From the IMG/VR virus record IMGVR_UViG_3300025892_001919, positions 1 to 45,950 of that record: 45,950 nt of DNA; one strand, given 5' to 3'. Below the pieces are notes generated by a model that was given only the letters and a program-made list of their open reading frames with translations, was not told the origin of the DNA and made no database searches. Position 1 is the stretch's first letter; each line of letters begins with the position of its first letter. The DNA comes from a virus. This document shows, piece after piece, positions 34,321-43,406 of the stretch. A program made the position numbers and the translations under genes.

Positions 34321-35817
34321 CTAAAATTCTATGACCAGTTTAATGTTTTCCGTTTGATCTGGTGCTCTTTGTATCGGTGTTCTATTTTCAATATAAAGTA
34401 CATCACCTGAATTATGGTCTATTTCAGGAACTGCATATCCTGAAGTAAACGAAACATTGTTAACTGTTCCTGTTGATGAAGTGTCAGGTGTTCCTGTAGG
34501 AGAACTACCACCTTGACCTGTAATAACATTTGCACCTGAGAACGCCGTTAAATTACCATTTGCGTCCACACCAGCATCATTATGTCTTGTTTGAATGTAA
34601 TATAAAATATTGTTTGTTGAATCCCACTCTACAACTTTACCAACAGCACCTGTTGTTGCCTGATTAATTTCTTCATCAACTGTAAATGTACCTGGTGTTG
34701 GTGAAGCAGCAATTTTAATTGCCTTTGTTAATCTTGCCGTATTTGAAGTTACTGCTAAAGAAGATTTTGTAGGATCTCTTAATAAAGCAATTTTTCTAAA
34801 GTCATTAACAGCAGAAAAGTCGCCAGAGTTTGCACTTTCTGTTCCTTCTAAACTTGTGTTCATCATAACAAAGAAAGCACCTAATTCTTCTTGTGCATTT
34901 GCACCGTGACCACCTTTAGGTGGAATAATTACATCTAATTCTGCACCTGCTAAGTTAGTTGCACCAGCGGCAACTATCTGTGCATTTGAAATTGTACCAA
35001 AAGTATAACCTGTACCTGGAGTAGTTACTGTTACTGAAGTTACAAGACCACCACCAACAACTACTGTAGCAACACCACCAGAACCATCTCCTCTAATAGG
35101 TATACCTGTAAATGATCCATTTGCACCACCTGAACCAGCAGATTTAATTTTTACTATATCTATTGAACCATCAACAGCAGCAGAAATTACATTTGATTGA
35201 TCTGACCCTGGACTAGAGTTTGGCGAAACTGCCATAAAATCTGTTGATAAGAAATTTGATTGTTGAGCAGCAGAAAGTGTGTACATATATTTCCACTTGT
35301 ATCCATCAGTAGTTGTAATTACTGAAGTTGAAACACCAGTAGGTTCATTTGTTGAAACAGCACCACCGTTGTTATCTAAACATTTGTAAATATTTCGTGC
35401 TGAAGATAAAACATAAAAAGTTGCGTCAAATAAAGTAGTTGCACCACTATTTGCTGTTTGTTTTACACTTGTTGATCCTGTTGTATATTCTCCATAGTCG
35501 TGTCTGTAAATATCATATATCGTACCTGCTATCCAATTTCTTCTTGGAATAACAAAAGCAACATCTGAAGATTGTACTCTTTTAGCAGCAATTAAATCGT
35601 CAAACGTATAAAATTCTCTACCTATTGAATCAGCAGGTGTATTTGGTAAAGAATCAGTACCTTCGTAATCTGTTCTTCCATCAGGTCTTGTTGCAGTACC
35701 AAAAGGTTGTGGTCTTCCAATACCTAGGTAATATACATTATTTGCTGTTTCAGAAAATGATTCTGAAAATTGTTCAGCGTTGTTTAATCTAAATTTATTT
35801 GTTATAATAGCTGGCAT
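34321..35817 (-). CDS. 8: Baseplate wedge subunit gp8
   Basis: This 498-residue protein is recognisable as T4 gp8. Shared landmarks are ITNKFR near the N-terminus, IGRP.PFG, VIPRRNW, IYKCLDNN, TTDGYKWKYMYT in the middle, and YIENRTPIQRAPDQTE-NIKLVIEF at the end. T4 gp8 is about 330 residues, and the extra length here lies mainly in Gly-rich beta inserts (residues 220-300 and 380-470). gp8 bridges wedges of the baseplate through gp7 and gp10. The late octamer at 35838-35845 and an AAGGAAC ribosome site precede it. Confidence 0.92.
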   Translation of the reverse strand: MPAIITNKFRLNNAEQFSESFSETANNVYYLGIGRPQPFGTATRPDGRTDYEGTDSLPNTPADSIGREFYTFDDLIAAKRVQSSDVAFVIPRRNWIAGTIYDIYRHDYGEYTTGSTSVKQTANSGATTLFDATFYVLSSARNIYKCLDNNGGAVSTNEPTGVSTSVITTTDGYKWKYMYTLSAAQQSNFLSTDFMAVSPNSSPGSDQSNVISAAVDGSIDIVKIKSAGSGGANGSFTGIPIRGDGSGGVATVVVGGGLVTSVTVTTPGTGYTFGTISNAQIVAAGATNLAGAELDVIIPPKGGHGANAQEELGAFFVMMNTSLEGTESANSGDFSAVNDFRKIALLRDPTKSSLAVTSNTARLTKAIKIAASPTPGTFTVDEEINQATTGAVGKVVEWDSTNNILYYIQTRHNDAGVDANGNLTAFSGANVITGQGGSSPTGTPDTSSTGTVNNVSFTSGYAVPEIDHNSGDVLYIENRTPIQRAPDQTENIKLVIEF

Positions 35818-35837
35818 AGTTCCTTATTCTTTCTTAT

Positions 35838-35845
35838 ATTTATAC
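35838..35845 (-). promoter_or_regulatory. Late promoter octamer
   Basis: TATAAATA on the minus strand lies about 20 bases upstream of the gp8 ATG, followed by an AAGGAAC ribosome site. Confidence 0.78.
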
Positions 35846-35854
35846 TACTTTTCA

Positions 35855-37474
35855 TTAAGTTATGTTAATTGTTCCTACCATTGCTGAGTGTGATGTACAT
35901 TGATAATAAAGTGTTGCTGGAGCGTCCATAGGTATATGAAATATAATAACACCACTAGGTCCTGAAGCATTGTTATTAGTAACGCCAGTATTATACGCAG
36001 TACCACCTGTACCTGTTGTAGATTGTATTCTAAATGGGTGTCCACTACTTGTATTTCTGAAGTAATATGTATTACCTTTTTTCAAGTGTAACTCAGGATT
36101 ATCAGCACTTGTACCTGCTGGAAATCCTGCACCATCAAATCTATATGCACTTGAACCGTTAGCAGTTACTACAAATTGAGATACTGGCGTTGTTGCTTGT
36201 ACCCAACCAGAACCATCATAGACTAAAGACATACCTGCTGTAGGCGAACTATTAGTTACATCTGTTAAATTGTCTAATGCAACTGAACCACCTGTAGGAG
36301 CAGCGGCATTAAATCTACCTTGTGCTGAACTCCAAGTTAAAACATTACCGTCTGCAACACCTGTTATATTAACATCTGTGTGTGCTGAAACGGAAGAGTT
36401 TTCATCTAATACTCTGACCCATCCACTACCTGAAGAATAATATGGTCTGTTACCTACACTATCATAAGCATACATTCCTACATATGTTGAAGCTGATGGT
36501 AATGAACCAAAACCTGAAAAATCAAATCTTATTTTTGAACCTGCAGTAGTTAAATCAATTGTACCTGTTCCTGATAATGATGATGTGCCAGTTAGGTTTA
36601 AATTTGCTGTTGTACTTAATGTTGTACCTAAATTAACTTCCGTAGAACCAATTGTAACTGAATCATTTACTAAAGATGAATTAGGAAGATTTGAAACACT
36701 TAACTCTATTCTATTATTTGTAATAGCAGTTGATACTCCTAAACCACCTACTATTTCAAAACTATCACCTAAATTAATGTCAAAGTTAGTAGATGTATCA
36801 TCACCTATTGTAATTTTTTTATTAACAAGTTTGTCGTTTGAAATAGAACCATCTAATTGAGCATTTGTAATTGTTCCTGATAAAGAACTTGTAGGATAAT
36901 TTGTTGCGTCTGATAAATCAAAAGCAGGAGTAGCGTCTGTACCACCTAAAGAAAGTTGTACACCACCATATGAAACCGTTGAATTTGTTAAAGAAGTATT
37001 ATCAATAGATGATAGAGTATTTGTAGAACCTGAAATTGTTTTATTTGTTAATACATCTGCTGATGTTTCAGTTAAAACAGTACCGTCAATAGCAATAGAA
37101 ACTTTGTCTGCTGTTACAGTAGTTGCAATTCCATTACTACCTTCAACAGTTAGAGTATCGCCTAAATCTACTGCGTGAGATCCAGTATCACCTGAAACAG
37201 TAATTGTTGAATTATCTAACTTTGAATTTGGTAAAGATGACAAAGCACTTGAAGGTATATTTGTAATCGTGTTTGACGCACCACTAATTGTTTTATTAGC
37301 AAGGACAACTGAATTACTATCAGTTATATAATTACCTGGCGTTAAAGTAGTACCATCACCTAAAGCAGTGTACAATTCATCAAAGTTTGTATTTACTTTG
37401 TTTGCACCTTCTCTTAAATTATCACCTGTACCATCATTTGCTGATGTTCCTCTATTTATTAATTGTTTTGCCAT
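35855..37474 (-). CDS. Fibre protein with C-terminal cupredoxin-like domain
   Basis: This 539-residue protein begins with the phage fibre segment GTSANDGTGDNLREGANKVN. A low-complexity beta-helical shaft with repeated LANKTISGSTNTL-like units fills residues about 50-300. The last 110 residues (from about 430) resemble a cupredoxin. H479 (SGHPF) together with C526-x2-H529-x2-M532 (YYQCTSHSAM) gives the four ligands of a type-1 copper site. In phages this fold is probably a receptor-binding or stabilising tip. Copper binding is an inference. It lies between the gp7-position gene and gp8. Confidence 0.85.
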   Translation of the reverse strand: MAKQLINRGTSANDGTGDNLREGANKVNTNFDELYTALGDGTTLTPGNYITDSNSVVLANKTISGASNTITNIPSSALSSLPNSKLDNSTITVSGDTGSHAVDLGDTLTVEGSNGIATTVTADKVSIAIDGTVLTETSADVLTNKTISGSTNTLSSIDNTSLTNSTVSYGGVQLSLGGTDATPAFDLSDATNYPTSSLSGTITNAQLDGSISNDKLVNKKITIGDDTSTNFDINLGDSFEIVGGLGVSTAITNNRIELSVSNLPNSSLVNDSVTIGSTEVNLGTTLSTTANLNLTGTSSLSGTGTIDLTTAGSKIRFDFSGFGSLPSASTYVGMYAYDSVGNRPYYSSGSGWVRVLDENSSVSAHTDVNITGVADGNVLTWSSAQGRFNAAAPTGGSVALDNLTDVTNSSPTAGMSLVYDGSGWVQATTPVSQFVVTANGSSAYRFDGAGFPAGTSADNPELHLKKGNTYYFRNTSSGHPFRIQSTTGTGGTAYNTGVTNNNASGPSGVIIFHIPMDAPATLYYQCTSHSAMVGTINIT

Positions 37475-37496
37475 TTCTTTTCCTAATCTTTTATAC

Positions 37497-37504
37497 TATT
37501 TATA
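37497..37504 (-). promoter_or_regulatory. Late promoter octamer
   Basis: TATAAATA on the minus strand lies about 22 bases upstream of the ATG at 37474, with an AGGAAAAG ribosome site between. Confidence 0.78.
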
Positions 37505-37511
37505 AACATTC

Positions 37512-40109
37512 CTATGGGGTTGTATCATCAAAAGTTACAGTTGTTTGAGCAAAGTTAGTAACCGTGTTATCAAAAACATCCTGAGAAGTTGCAAATTGTG
37601 TAGGCATTGCGAAATTTGTCTTTAATAACTGACCATCTGGATTTGAAGTTGCTAAGAAAATAGCACCTCTTCCATCTAGTGATGTTCTTGTACCTTGTAT
37701 TTTTATTCCACTTAATTCTTTAAATGTTATTTTACTTGCACCTGAATTTACACCAAATAATGTATTTGCGTATTTGTTTATTGTACCAAATTTAGGTCCT
37801 GCATATGCGTACCCTTGTTTAACTTCTACACCATCTATTGTTGCTCTTTTTCTACTAGTCATACTAATTTCAATTGGTGGTCTTGTTAAAGTTATATCTC
37901 TTGTATTTGTAGTAAATGGTTCTCTATAATCATCACCTGCGTTCATTAATCCTTCAGTCATATTGTCTGATCTTAAACTTGTGCCATCATCTACTGTTCC
38001 TAATCTTCTACCAAAGACAGTTGTAAACAATACATTTAATACATTGAATAATGGAGTATCTATAGCGCCTGATATAATACCAGTAATTGGTGTTCTAACT
38101 TTTAAACTTAATCTACTTTGTAAATCAACTTGACCTGTAAAATAAAAACCACTTGTGTGCATAGTTTTTTTGAAACTATCTCGCCAGTCATTAATAGATT
38201 GACCAACTTTTATTACATAAGAAAAATCTTGGTAGTATAAACTATCTTGTATTTTCATTGTTTGTTCAGATACATAACCATCTTCATTTAAAAATTTACC
38301 ATCTGTATCTGCAACAGAAACTACATTAATTGTAGCACTAGCAACATCTAATCTACTTACTGTTGCTGATCCACTACTTGTTGATGTTATAGTTTCATTT
38401 AAAATAAAATTAGTATTTAAATCTTTTACTTTTAATAAACTTATATCAGCATTATAACTTGCAAGTGTACCAGTTGCACCTGAAGTAGCACCTGTAATAG
38501 TATCATTAGAATTAAAGTTACCTGATTTGTTAGTAAGTAATAAACAGTTTCTAAATTTAATTGTTGGAGATGGACTGTTTTGATAACCTTCTCCTAATTC
38601 GTTTGTTTTTAATCCTATAACTCTACCTATTTCTGTACCGTGTGCTAAAACATTTGCACCTGTACCACTTGATGTTATTGATACTTTAGGTAAGGAAGTG
38701 TAACCACTCCCTCTATTAACTAAAAATATATCTGTTATATCATTTAAGTCGGAGTTTGTAGCACCTTCCATAACAATTTTGTTTCCAAAATAAATATCGC
38801 TTCTTTGTGTTTCGTCTTCAAGTACAATATGATCTTCTTCATTTGTTCCTGGTGTTCCTGACTCTTGTGTGAAACCACCATTGACAACAGAAACAAATCC
38901 TTCTGCATTAACTCCTTGCGTACCTGTATTATCAAAAACTAAATCATCTCCTACTGAATAACCTGATCCTGAATTATCAACGACTATTTCTGATACAGGT
39001 CCTGAACCAATATCACTAATAGCAATATCAGCACCAACACCACCACCTATCACAGATAAAAAATCACCAGTAGAATATAAGTTACCATCATTTGTAATTG
39101 TTTTTAATCCTGGTATACCTGTAACATTTGCTTTTATAAAATATCCATCTGTATCATTAGAGGTTCCTGTAACTTCTTCATCAATAACAAAAGTACCTGT
39201 CATTGAGTTTATATTAAGTACAAATTCAGAAATTTCTATATTTCCGATTACAAATTTCTTTACTGATTCTATAATAGCAGTTGCATTAGAATTATTGCCT
39301 GTAATTGTTCTACCAACTAATTGTGTTGTATCACCAACTGTAGCTTTAACTCTTATAACTTTTTGTGTGTTCCATTGTCCATCAGATACACGTAACATTT
39401 GTTCTCTAGGATAAAATGTTTCTGATACTTGATTAAATAATATTCTAAAAAATAATTCGTGTCCTTTTTGTGTACCTTTCATACGGTACATAGATTTAAT
39501 GTTTTTAATTAAATTTCTTTTGTTTAATCCATTTGCTAAATTTTCAGGTATTGTTTTTAAAAATTCATCTCTAAATTTTGATAAAAAATTTGATATTACT
39601 TTGTCTGGATCTCTAAAGTTTGTTAAATCCTGAATACTATTTACAGGATTAGGAAGATAATTATTAATAATTGCTTGAGCACCTGAAGTGTTACCAATTA
39701 TAGTTTCATTTAAAGAAAATTTGTCTTGTGCTGTTATAAAAATTTTATTAGTAGATAAATCTTCAGCAACAACTGTAGCAGTTGCGTTTGATGTAGCACC
39801 TTTTATTGTTTCACCGACTGTAAATTTACCAAATACTGAATCTTCAAAAATTATTTTATCGCCTTTGTCTTGTTGCGTTTTTTCTGAAGTTATTTTTGAA
39901 CCGTCTAATAGTAAATTATCTGTAAGACCTGTTTCGTTTTCTAAGGTAATACCATCTGTGGTTTCAATACTAGTAACCTGCAAACAAGCAGATTCCATAA
40001 ATTGATAATAAGTTTTTAAGAATTGAACAAACTGTGGGTGGTCATCAATTACAAAATCAGGTAATTGACTAGTAATGAGTGTTGAGATTTTATCATTAAA
40101 CTTTGCCAT
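37512..40109 (-). CDS. Large baseplate protein in the gp7 position
   Basis: This 865-residue protein starts with LITSQLPDFVIDDHPQFVQF, followed by LKTYYQFMES. That motif opens large structural proteins of marine T4-like phages. The centre contains several (F/V)..NE-TI.G.TSGA.(A/G) modules, and near 640-680 there is YQDFSYVIKVGQSINDWRDS. In T4 the gene between gp6 and gp8 is gp7, the central wedge protein (1032 residues). The position agrees but I see no gp7-specific motif, so the assignment rests on synteny. Confidence 0.75.
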   Translation of the reverse strand: MAKFNDKISTLITSQLPDFVIDDHPQFVQFLKTYYQFMESACLQVTSIETTDGITLENETGLTDNLLLDGSKITSEKTQQDKGDKIIFEDSVFGKFTVGETIKGATSNATATVVAEDLSTNKIFITAQDKFSLNETIIGNTSGAQAIINNYLPNPVNSIQDLTNFRDPDKVISNFLSKFRDEFLKTIPENLANGLNKRNLIKNIKSMYRMKGTQKGHELFFRILFNQVSETFYPREQMLRVSDGQWNTQKVIRVKATVGDTTQLVGRTITGNNSNATAIIESVKKFVIGNIEISEFVLNINSMTGTFVIDEEVTGTSNDTDGYFIKANVTGIPGLKTITNDGNLYSTGDFLSVIGGGVGADIAISDIGSGPVSEIVVDNSGSGYSVGDDLVFDNTGTQGVNAEGFVSVVNGGFTQESGTPGTNEEDHIVLEDETQRSDIYFGNKIVMEGATNSDLNDITDIFLVNRGSGYTSLPKVSITSSGTGANVLAHGTEIGRVIGLKTNELGEGYQNSPSPTIKFRNCLLLTNKSGNFNSNDTITGATSGATGTLASYNADISLLKVKDLNTNFILNETITSTSSGSATVSRLDVASATINVVSVADTDGKFLNEDGYVSEQTMKIQDSLYYQDFSYVIKVGQSINDWRDSFKKTMHTSGFYFTGQVDLQSRLSLKVRTPITGIISGAIDTPLFNVLNVLFTTVFGRRLGTVDDGTSLRSDNMTEGLMNAGDDYREPFTTNTRDITLTRPPIEISMTSRKRATIDGVEVKQGYAYAGPKFGTINKYANTLFGVNSGASKITFKELSGIKIQGTRTSLDGRGAIFLATSNPDGQLLKTNFAMPTQFATSQDVFDNTVTNFAQTTVTFDDTTP

Positions 40110-40115
40110 AGGACA

Positions 40116-41957
40116 TTAGTAACTTGATGTTGTTGTGTACCCTACTCCTGCCTCGGAAGAACCACCTACAAAGGTATCTTCAGAAACATTTACAATTGTA
40201 TTAGCAACATCAATTTCTAAAATTTGATCTCTTACAGGTACAACATCATTTGAACTAGGAGTAACAGTTATTTCAATTTTACTAGAAGCAGAACCTCTAA
40301 TATTTGAAATAGAAGCAACACTTAAAGAATTAAGAGTAACTTGTCCTGAAGAATAATCTATTGTGCCTTGTGTAGCATTTTGTATTGTTTTAATACCACT
40401 TACAAGATAATAAACTCTAACATTTCCCATACCATCATCATCTAAAAACATTTCATTACTATTACCTGATATTTTAAAACCAGTAGATGATAAAACTGCT
40501 TCGTGTCCTGAATGAGGATTGTAAATTGCATTTCTAAAGTAAACATCATATTTTGTAGATGAATTAATTGTAGGTGTAAAATCTTTTCTCATTTTAACGG
40601 TTGTAATATTAGATAATATTGAACTATCTACATTATCAATTATACCTGCCATTTTAGAAAATCTAAACACACCATCAAATGCTGATAAAGTATTTGTATT
40701 GTAATTTGTTATCGCACTTATAATATCTGACTTTAAAGTGTCTGGAGTTTTAACAGTTGAGTTTTTATTATACTTAGCATTAACAACTAATATTATTGAA
40801 GTTATAATTGGGTCAACTATTTCTGGTCTAACAGAAGCAACATTGTAATTTTTTAATTTTGTAACTATATCTAATTTTGTTGCGTTAGTTAATGGTGCAC
40901 CTGACTGACCTTTGACTGCAATCTTAACAACACCGTAAATAGGTGTTTCATCATCTTCACCACCCCAAGCACTTATAGAAGTTGCATTAGGATAAATTGA
41001 TTTTACTAAAGTTTCGTAATCAGTTGTAGTAACTGCTCTGTCTTGTGATGTATATTGTAAAGGTGCATTAAATCTAATTGATTCTTTTGTTTCAGGAATA
41101 GAACCACCTTGTGCTGCTGTTTTAGTTACAACAGTTACATCTGAAAATCCACCTACTGAACCTTTTGCTGTGAAATTTGATGTGCCGTTTGCGTCTTCTA
41201 AATTTGAAACTACATATTCTAAAGTTATAATATTACCATCTGCTAATTTTTTACCTAATATATCATCTCCAAAATAAATTTCAAATTTACCTGTATCTGT
41301 TTCTGATAGAAAATATGCCTTTGATGTATTATCTAAACTTTTTAATCCTGTTGCTAATGTATAAACTTCAGTTGTTGTATCACTAATAGAAGTTTGTACA
41401 GTTACTTTTAAAGTTGTTGTATCAGCATTTACATTTGGAATTACAAATCTTTGGTCAACATCTGTACTATCAACTGTATATTTAAAATTTACTAAAGTGC
41501 CTTCATATAAAGTTATATTTGAAAATTTATAAACACCATCTTGTGGTGATATTGTAATATCTTCATTAGTTACAAAATTATAATCTATATTATCTATCTT
41601 TGCTGAAAATGTTGTTCCTTTGTCCATTGTAACTGAAGAACCAGTAGCGTTGTTTAAAGTTATGTCAACAACAGCAGTAGGTGATTTTGCTGATGAAGGA
41701 GTATATCCTAACATCTTTGCTAATGATACTACATTTTTTCTAATATCAGCAGAGTCAAGGTACATTTCATTTGCAACCATATTAGCATTGAAACCTAGGT
41801 AGTGTGTATTGTATGCTAAAGTGTCTAACAAGACAGCAAAACCTGAACCTTCAAAATTGTAATCTGAAAACTCTGGTTGATCTTGTAAGAATGATTTTAA
41901 ATTTGATTTTATTGCGTCAAAATCTAAATCTGCTACTACGAATTTATTACTTGCCAT
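40116..41957 (-). CDS. 6: Baseplate wedge subunit gp6 (J-like)
   Basis: This 613-residue protein matches T4 gp6/baseplate J. The start FDAIKSNLKSFLQDQPEFSD and the segment GSGFAVLLDTLAYNTHYLGF are characteristic, followed by NEMYLDSADIRKNVVSLA and the LGYTPSS...A loop. The central domain holds ETKESIRFNAPLQYTSQDRA and AVTTTDYE, the conserved J motif. gp6 forms the inner ring that joins the wedges around the hub. It adjoins the gp25 gene, so both are probably translated from one late transcript. Confidence 0.95.
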   Translation of the reverse strand: MASNKFVVADLDFDAIKSNLKSFLQDQPEFSDYNFEGSGFAVLLDTLAYNTHYLGFNANMVANEMYLDSADIRKNVVSLAKMLGYTPSSAKSPTAVVDITLNNATGSSVTMDKGTTFSAKIDNIDYNFVTNEDITISPQDGVYKFSNITLYEGTLVNFKYTVDSTDVDQRFVIPNVNADTTTLKVTVQTSISDTTTEVYTLATGLKSLDNTSKAYFLSETDTGKFEIYFGDDILGKKLADGNIITLEYVVSNLEDANGTSNFTAKGSVGGFSDVTVVTKTAAQGGSIPETKESIRFNAPLQYTSQDRAVTTTDYETLVKSIYPNATSISAWGGEDDETPIYGVVKIAVKGQSGAPLTNATKLDIVTKLKNYNVASVRPEIVDPIITSIILVVNAKYNKNSTVKTPDTLKSDIISAITNYNTNTLSAFDGVFRFSKMAGIIDNVDSSILSNITTVKMRKDFTPTINSSTKYDVYFRNAIYNPHSGHEAVLSSTGFKISGNSNEMFLDDDGMGNVRVYYLVSGIKTIQNATQGTIDYSSGQVTLNSLSVASISNIRGSASSKIEITVTPSSNDVVPVRDQILEIDVANTIVNVSEDTFVGGSSEAGVGYTTTSSY

Positions 41958-41958
41958 A

Positions 41959-42384
41959 TTATCTTAATCTTTCTAAAAATGTTTCTACTTCTACTGGTGA
42001 ATTTGATCCAACAACGTAAAACATAATTTTTAATTCATAACTATTTCTATCAATATTAGGATTTGCTAATATTTGTTGTAAACTAATTCTTGGTTCAAAA
42101 TTATTTAAAACTTCAGCAACCTTTCTTTGTAAATTAAGAGCAGTTAGAGGTGTCATTGGTTCAAACAACAACGATCTAACATCACTTCCTATTTCAGGAT
42201 GAAAAGGTCTCTCATAATGATTTGTATTAATTAAATTTCTGACACTTCTCTTTACTGCCTCTACATCTGATAATTTATTAACATCATTTGTAATAGGATT
42301 ACGACCAAAATCTAAATCTAAATCTTTATAGATTCTATTTGCTCTTTTAGAGTTGTTATTAGTGCTAGCATCATAGTTTGACAT
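41959..42384 (-). CDS. 25: Baseplate wedge subunit gp25
   Basis: This 141-residue protein is gp25, the lysozyme-like-fold wedge subunit without lytic activity. Visible marks are DLDLDFGRNPIT near the N-terminus, VKRSVRNLINTNHYERPFHP, GSDVRSLLFEP and the conserved NFEPRI motif near residue 95. gp25 forms the wedge core with gp6 and gp53. A late octamer at 42393-42400 lies eight bases upstream of the ATG with little space for a ribosome site. Confidence 0.95.
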   Translation of the reverse strand: MSNYDASTNNNSKRANRIYKDLDLDFGRNPITNDVNKLSDVEAVKRSVRNLINTNHYERPFHPEIGSDVRSLLFEPMTPLTALNLQRKVAEVLNNFEPRISLQQILANPNIDRNSYELKIMFYVVGSNSPVEVETFLERLR

Positions 42385-42392
42385 ATCTCTTA

Positions 42393-42400
42393 TATTTATA
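42393..42400 (-). promoter_or_regulatory. Late promoter octamer, near-leaderless
   Basis: TATAAATA on the minus strand lies eight bases before the gp25 ATG. Only TAAGAGAT lies between, so the predicted 5' leader is one or two bases. Confidence 0.72.
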
Positions 42401-42402
42401 CG

Positions 42403-42702
42403 CTAACCAGAGAAAACATTAGAAGAACCTTTAGTCATTGCACCAGCGTCTGCACTATCGCCTACTCTTGCAACTGATAAACCACCTACTCTTACAGTTG
42501 AAGAACCTGCATTAACTTTTGCCACGTGAGGCGCACAAGGTGGTAATGGTGGAAAAGGGTGTGATACAGTTGGATCAGTAACCCTTGCAATTAATATACT
42601 ATTTGCAAAAACAGTTGATTGTCCTGGTGTGTTTAATGTTGTTGTACCAGCACAAGCGTGTCCTGTACTTAAACTATCCCCTTTTCTACAAACTTTTGGC
42701 AT
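42403..42702 (-). CDS. 5.4: PAAR-repeat spike-tip protein (gp5.4-like)
   Basis: This 99-residue protein has the PAAR layout: VCRKGDSLSTGHACAG at the start, a TVFANSILIARVTDP strand pair, C and H residues in PLPPCAPHVAKVN for metal binding, and STVRVGGLSVARVGDSADAG near the end. PAAR proteins cap the central spike of contractile tails, and T4 gp5.4 has this role. The gene lies next to gp25, matching its likely use in baseplate assembly. It overlaps the upstream gene by one base (TAATG). Confidence 0.92.
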   Translation of the reverse strand: MPKVCRKGDSLSTGHACAGTTTLNTPGQSTVFANSILIARVTDPTVSHPFPPLPPCAPHVAKVNAGSSTVRVGGLSVARVGDSADAGAMTKGSSNVFSG

Positions 42703-42968
42703 TATGCACTTCTTTTACTTGCTTCTAATTTCGCTTTTGCGATTGCTCTTCGTTTTTCAACCATTATTGATTGTCTTATTTTTCTTCCCATAGGGATTTT
42801 TACTGAAGTTTGTATTTTATTACCTTTTTTAGTAATAAATTCAACTCCTATTCGTTCATCTTTAAAATCACCTTGAACAGACATAACTGCCTTCTTCAAA
42901 CTCATTGATTCTTTCTCTTTTTCGTCACCTGCTTCATTCCAAAACTTAAATATTCTCATTTTTGCCAT
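42702..42968 (-). CDS. Small basic hypothetical protein
   Basis: This 88-residue protein is rich in Lys and Arg in its C-terminal half (GRKIRQSIMVEKRRAIAKAK). The first half contains a beta segment (FKDERIGVEFITKKGNKIQT). I do not recognise the family. GGAGCATAAAA before the first ATG supports that start over the internal Met4. The gene lies between a Cys-rich protein and the PAAR gene in one late transcript. It could be a DNA- or assembly-related factor, but the sequence gives no further clue. Confidence 0.78.
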   Translation of the reverse strand: MAKMRIFKFWNEAGDEKEKESMSLKKAVMSVQGDFKDERIGVEFITKKGNKIQTSVKIPMGRKIRQSIMVEKRRAIAKAKLEASKRSA

Positions 42969-42970
42969 TT

Positions 42971-43162
42971 TTATGCTCCATTAAATAAATCTTCATTGTT
43001 TAAATCGTATTTTACAGTATCTTCCCAAGAATCATCATCTTTTTCGCAACGACAATGTGTACAACAAACAGTTTTTTCTTTTTCTCCGTAATCTTGTAAA
43101 CATTTTTCGCCACAATGCGATTCGTGTCCGCAATTTTGACAATATTTTTGTGAATTTACCAT
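42971..43162 (-). CDS. Cys-rich zinc-ribbon-like small protein
   Basis: This 63-residue protein has nine cysteines and three histidines in its first 40 positions. YCQNCGHESHCGEKC and VCCTHCRC form paired CxxC and CxHC knuckles that could bind two zinc ions. The tail is acidic (DDDSWEDTVKYDLNNED). Such small zinc-binding proteins in T4-like phages often have unknown regulatory roles. A late octamer at 43168-43175 lies just five bases upstream of the ATG, which predicts a leaderless transcript. Confidence 0.8.
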   Translation of the reverse strand: MVNSQKYCQNCGHESHCGEKCLQDYGEKEKTVCCTHCRCEKDDDSWEDTVKYDLNNEDLFNGA

Positions 43163-43167
43163 ATTAC

Positions 43168-43175
43168 TATTTATA
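43168..43175 (-). promoter_or_regulatory. Late promoter octamer, leaderless type
   Basis: TATAAATA on the minus strand lies five bases before the ATG of the Cys-rich gene, beside the stop of the small lipoprotein gene upstream (43177). Confidence 0.72.
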
Positions 43176-43176
43176 G

Positions 43177-43356
43177 TTAAAATTTACAACGTGTTTTGTG
43201 TTGCAAATTTTCAATTTGTCTTAATCCATCAAGTGATTCGCTCATTGATTCGTTGGAATTATCAAATTCTGGTCTATAATCGCAATTTTCTTTGATTTTT
43301 GTACAATTTACGAGAACAAAAAGAGAACATAACAAAAAAAGTGTAATTATTTTCAT
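43177..43356 (-). CDS. Small lipoprotein (59 residues)
   Basis: I read this frame directly on the minus strand: ATG at 43354-43356 and TAA at 43177-43179. The product begins MKIITLFLLCSLFVLVNCTK, a short basic start, a hydrophobic stretch and the lipobox L15-V-N-C18. Signal peptidase II would give a 42-residue lipid-anchored peptide rich in polar residues. Outer-membrane spanin subunits and superinfection-exclusion lipoproteins look like this, but no inner-membrane partner is obvious nearby. The ribosome site is weak. It is divergent from the gene at 43407. Confidence 0.72.
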   Translation of the reverse strand: MKIITLFLLCSLFVLVNCTKIKENCDYRPEFDNSNESMSESLDGLRQIENLQHKTRCKF

Positions 43357-43374
43357 ATTTTCGGGATTATTTTG

Positions 43375-43403
43375 TTGACTTTAGGGTCTTTTTCCTATAT
43401 TAT
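43375..43403 (+). promoter_or_regulatory. Sigma-70-type early promoter
   Basis: TTGACT (43375-43380), 17 bases, then TATTAT (43398-43403). The start would be near 43410, within the first codons of the downstream gene, so translation may begin at the second or third ATG (43413 or 43416). The minus strand also shows TATAAT at 43399-43404, perhaps serving the divergent lipoprotein gene. Confidence 0.65.
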
Positions 43404-43406
43404 AGT

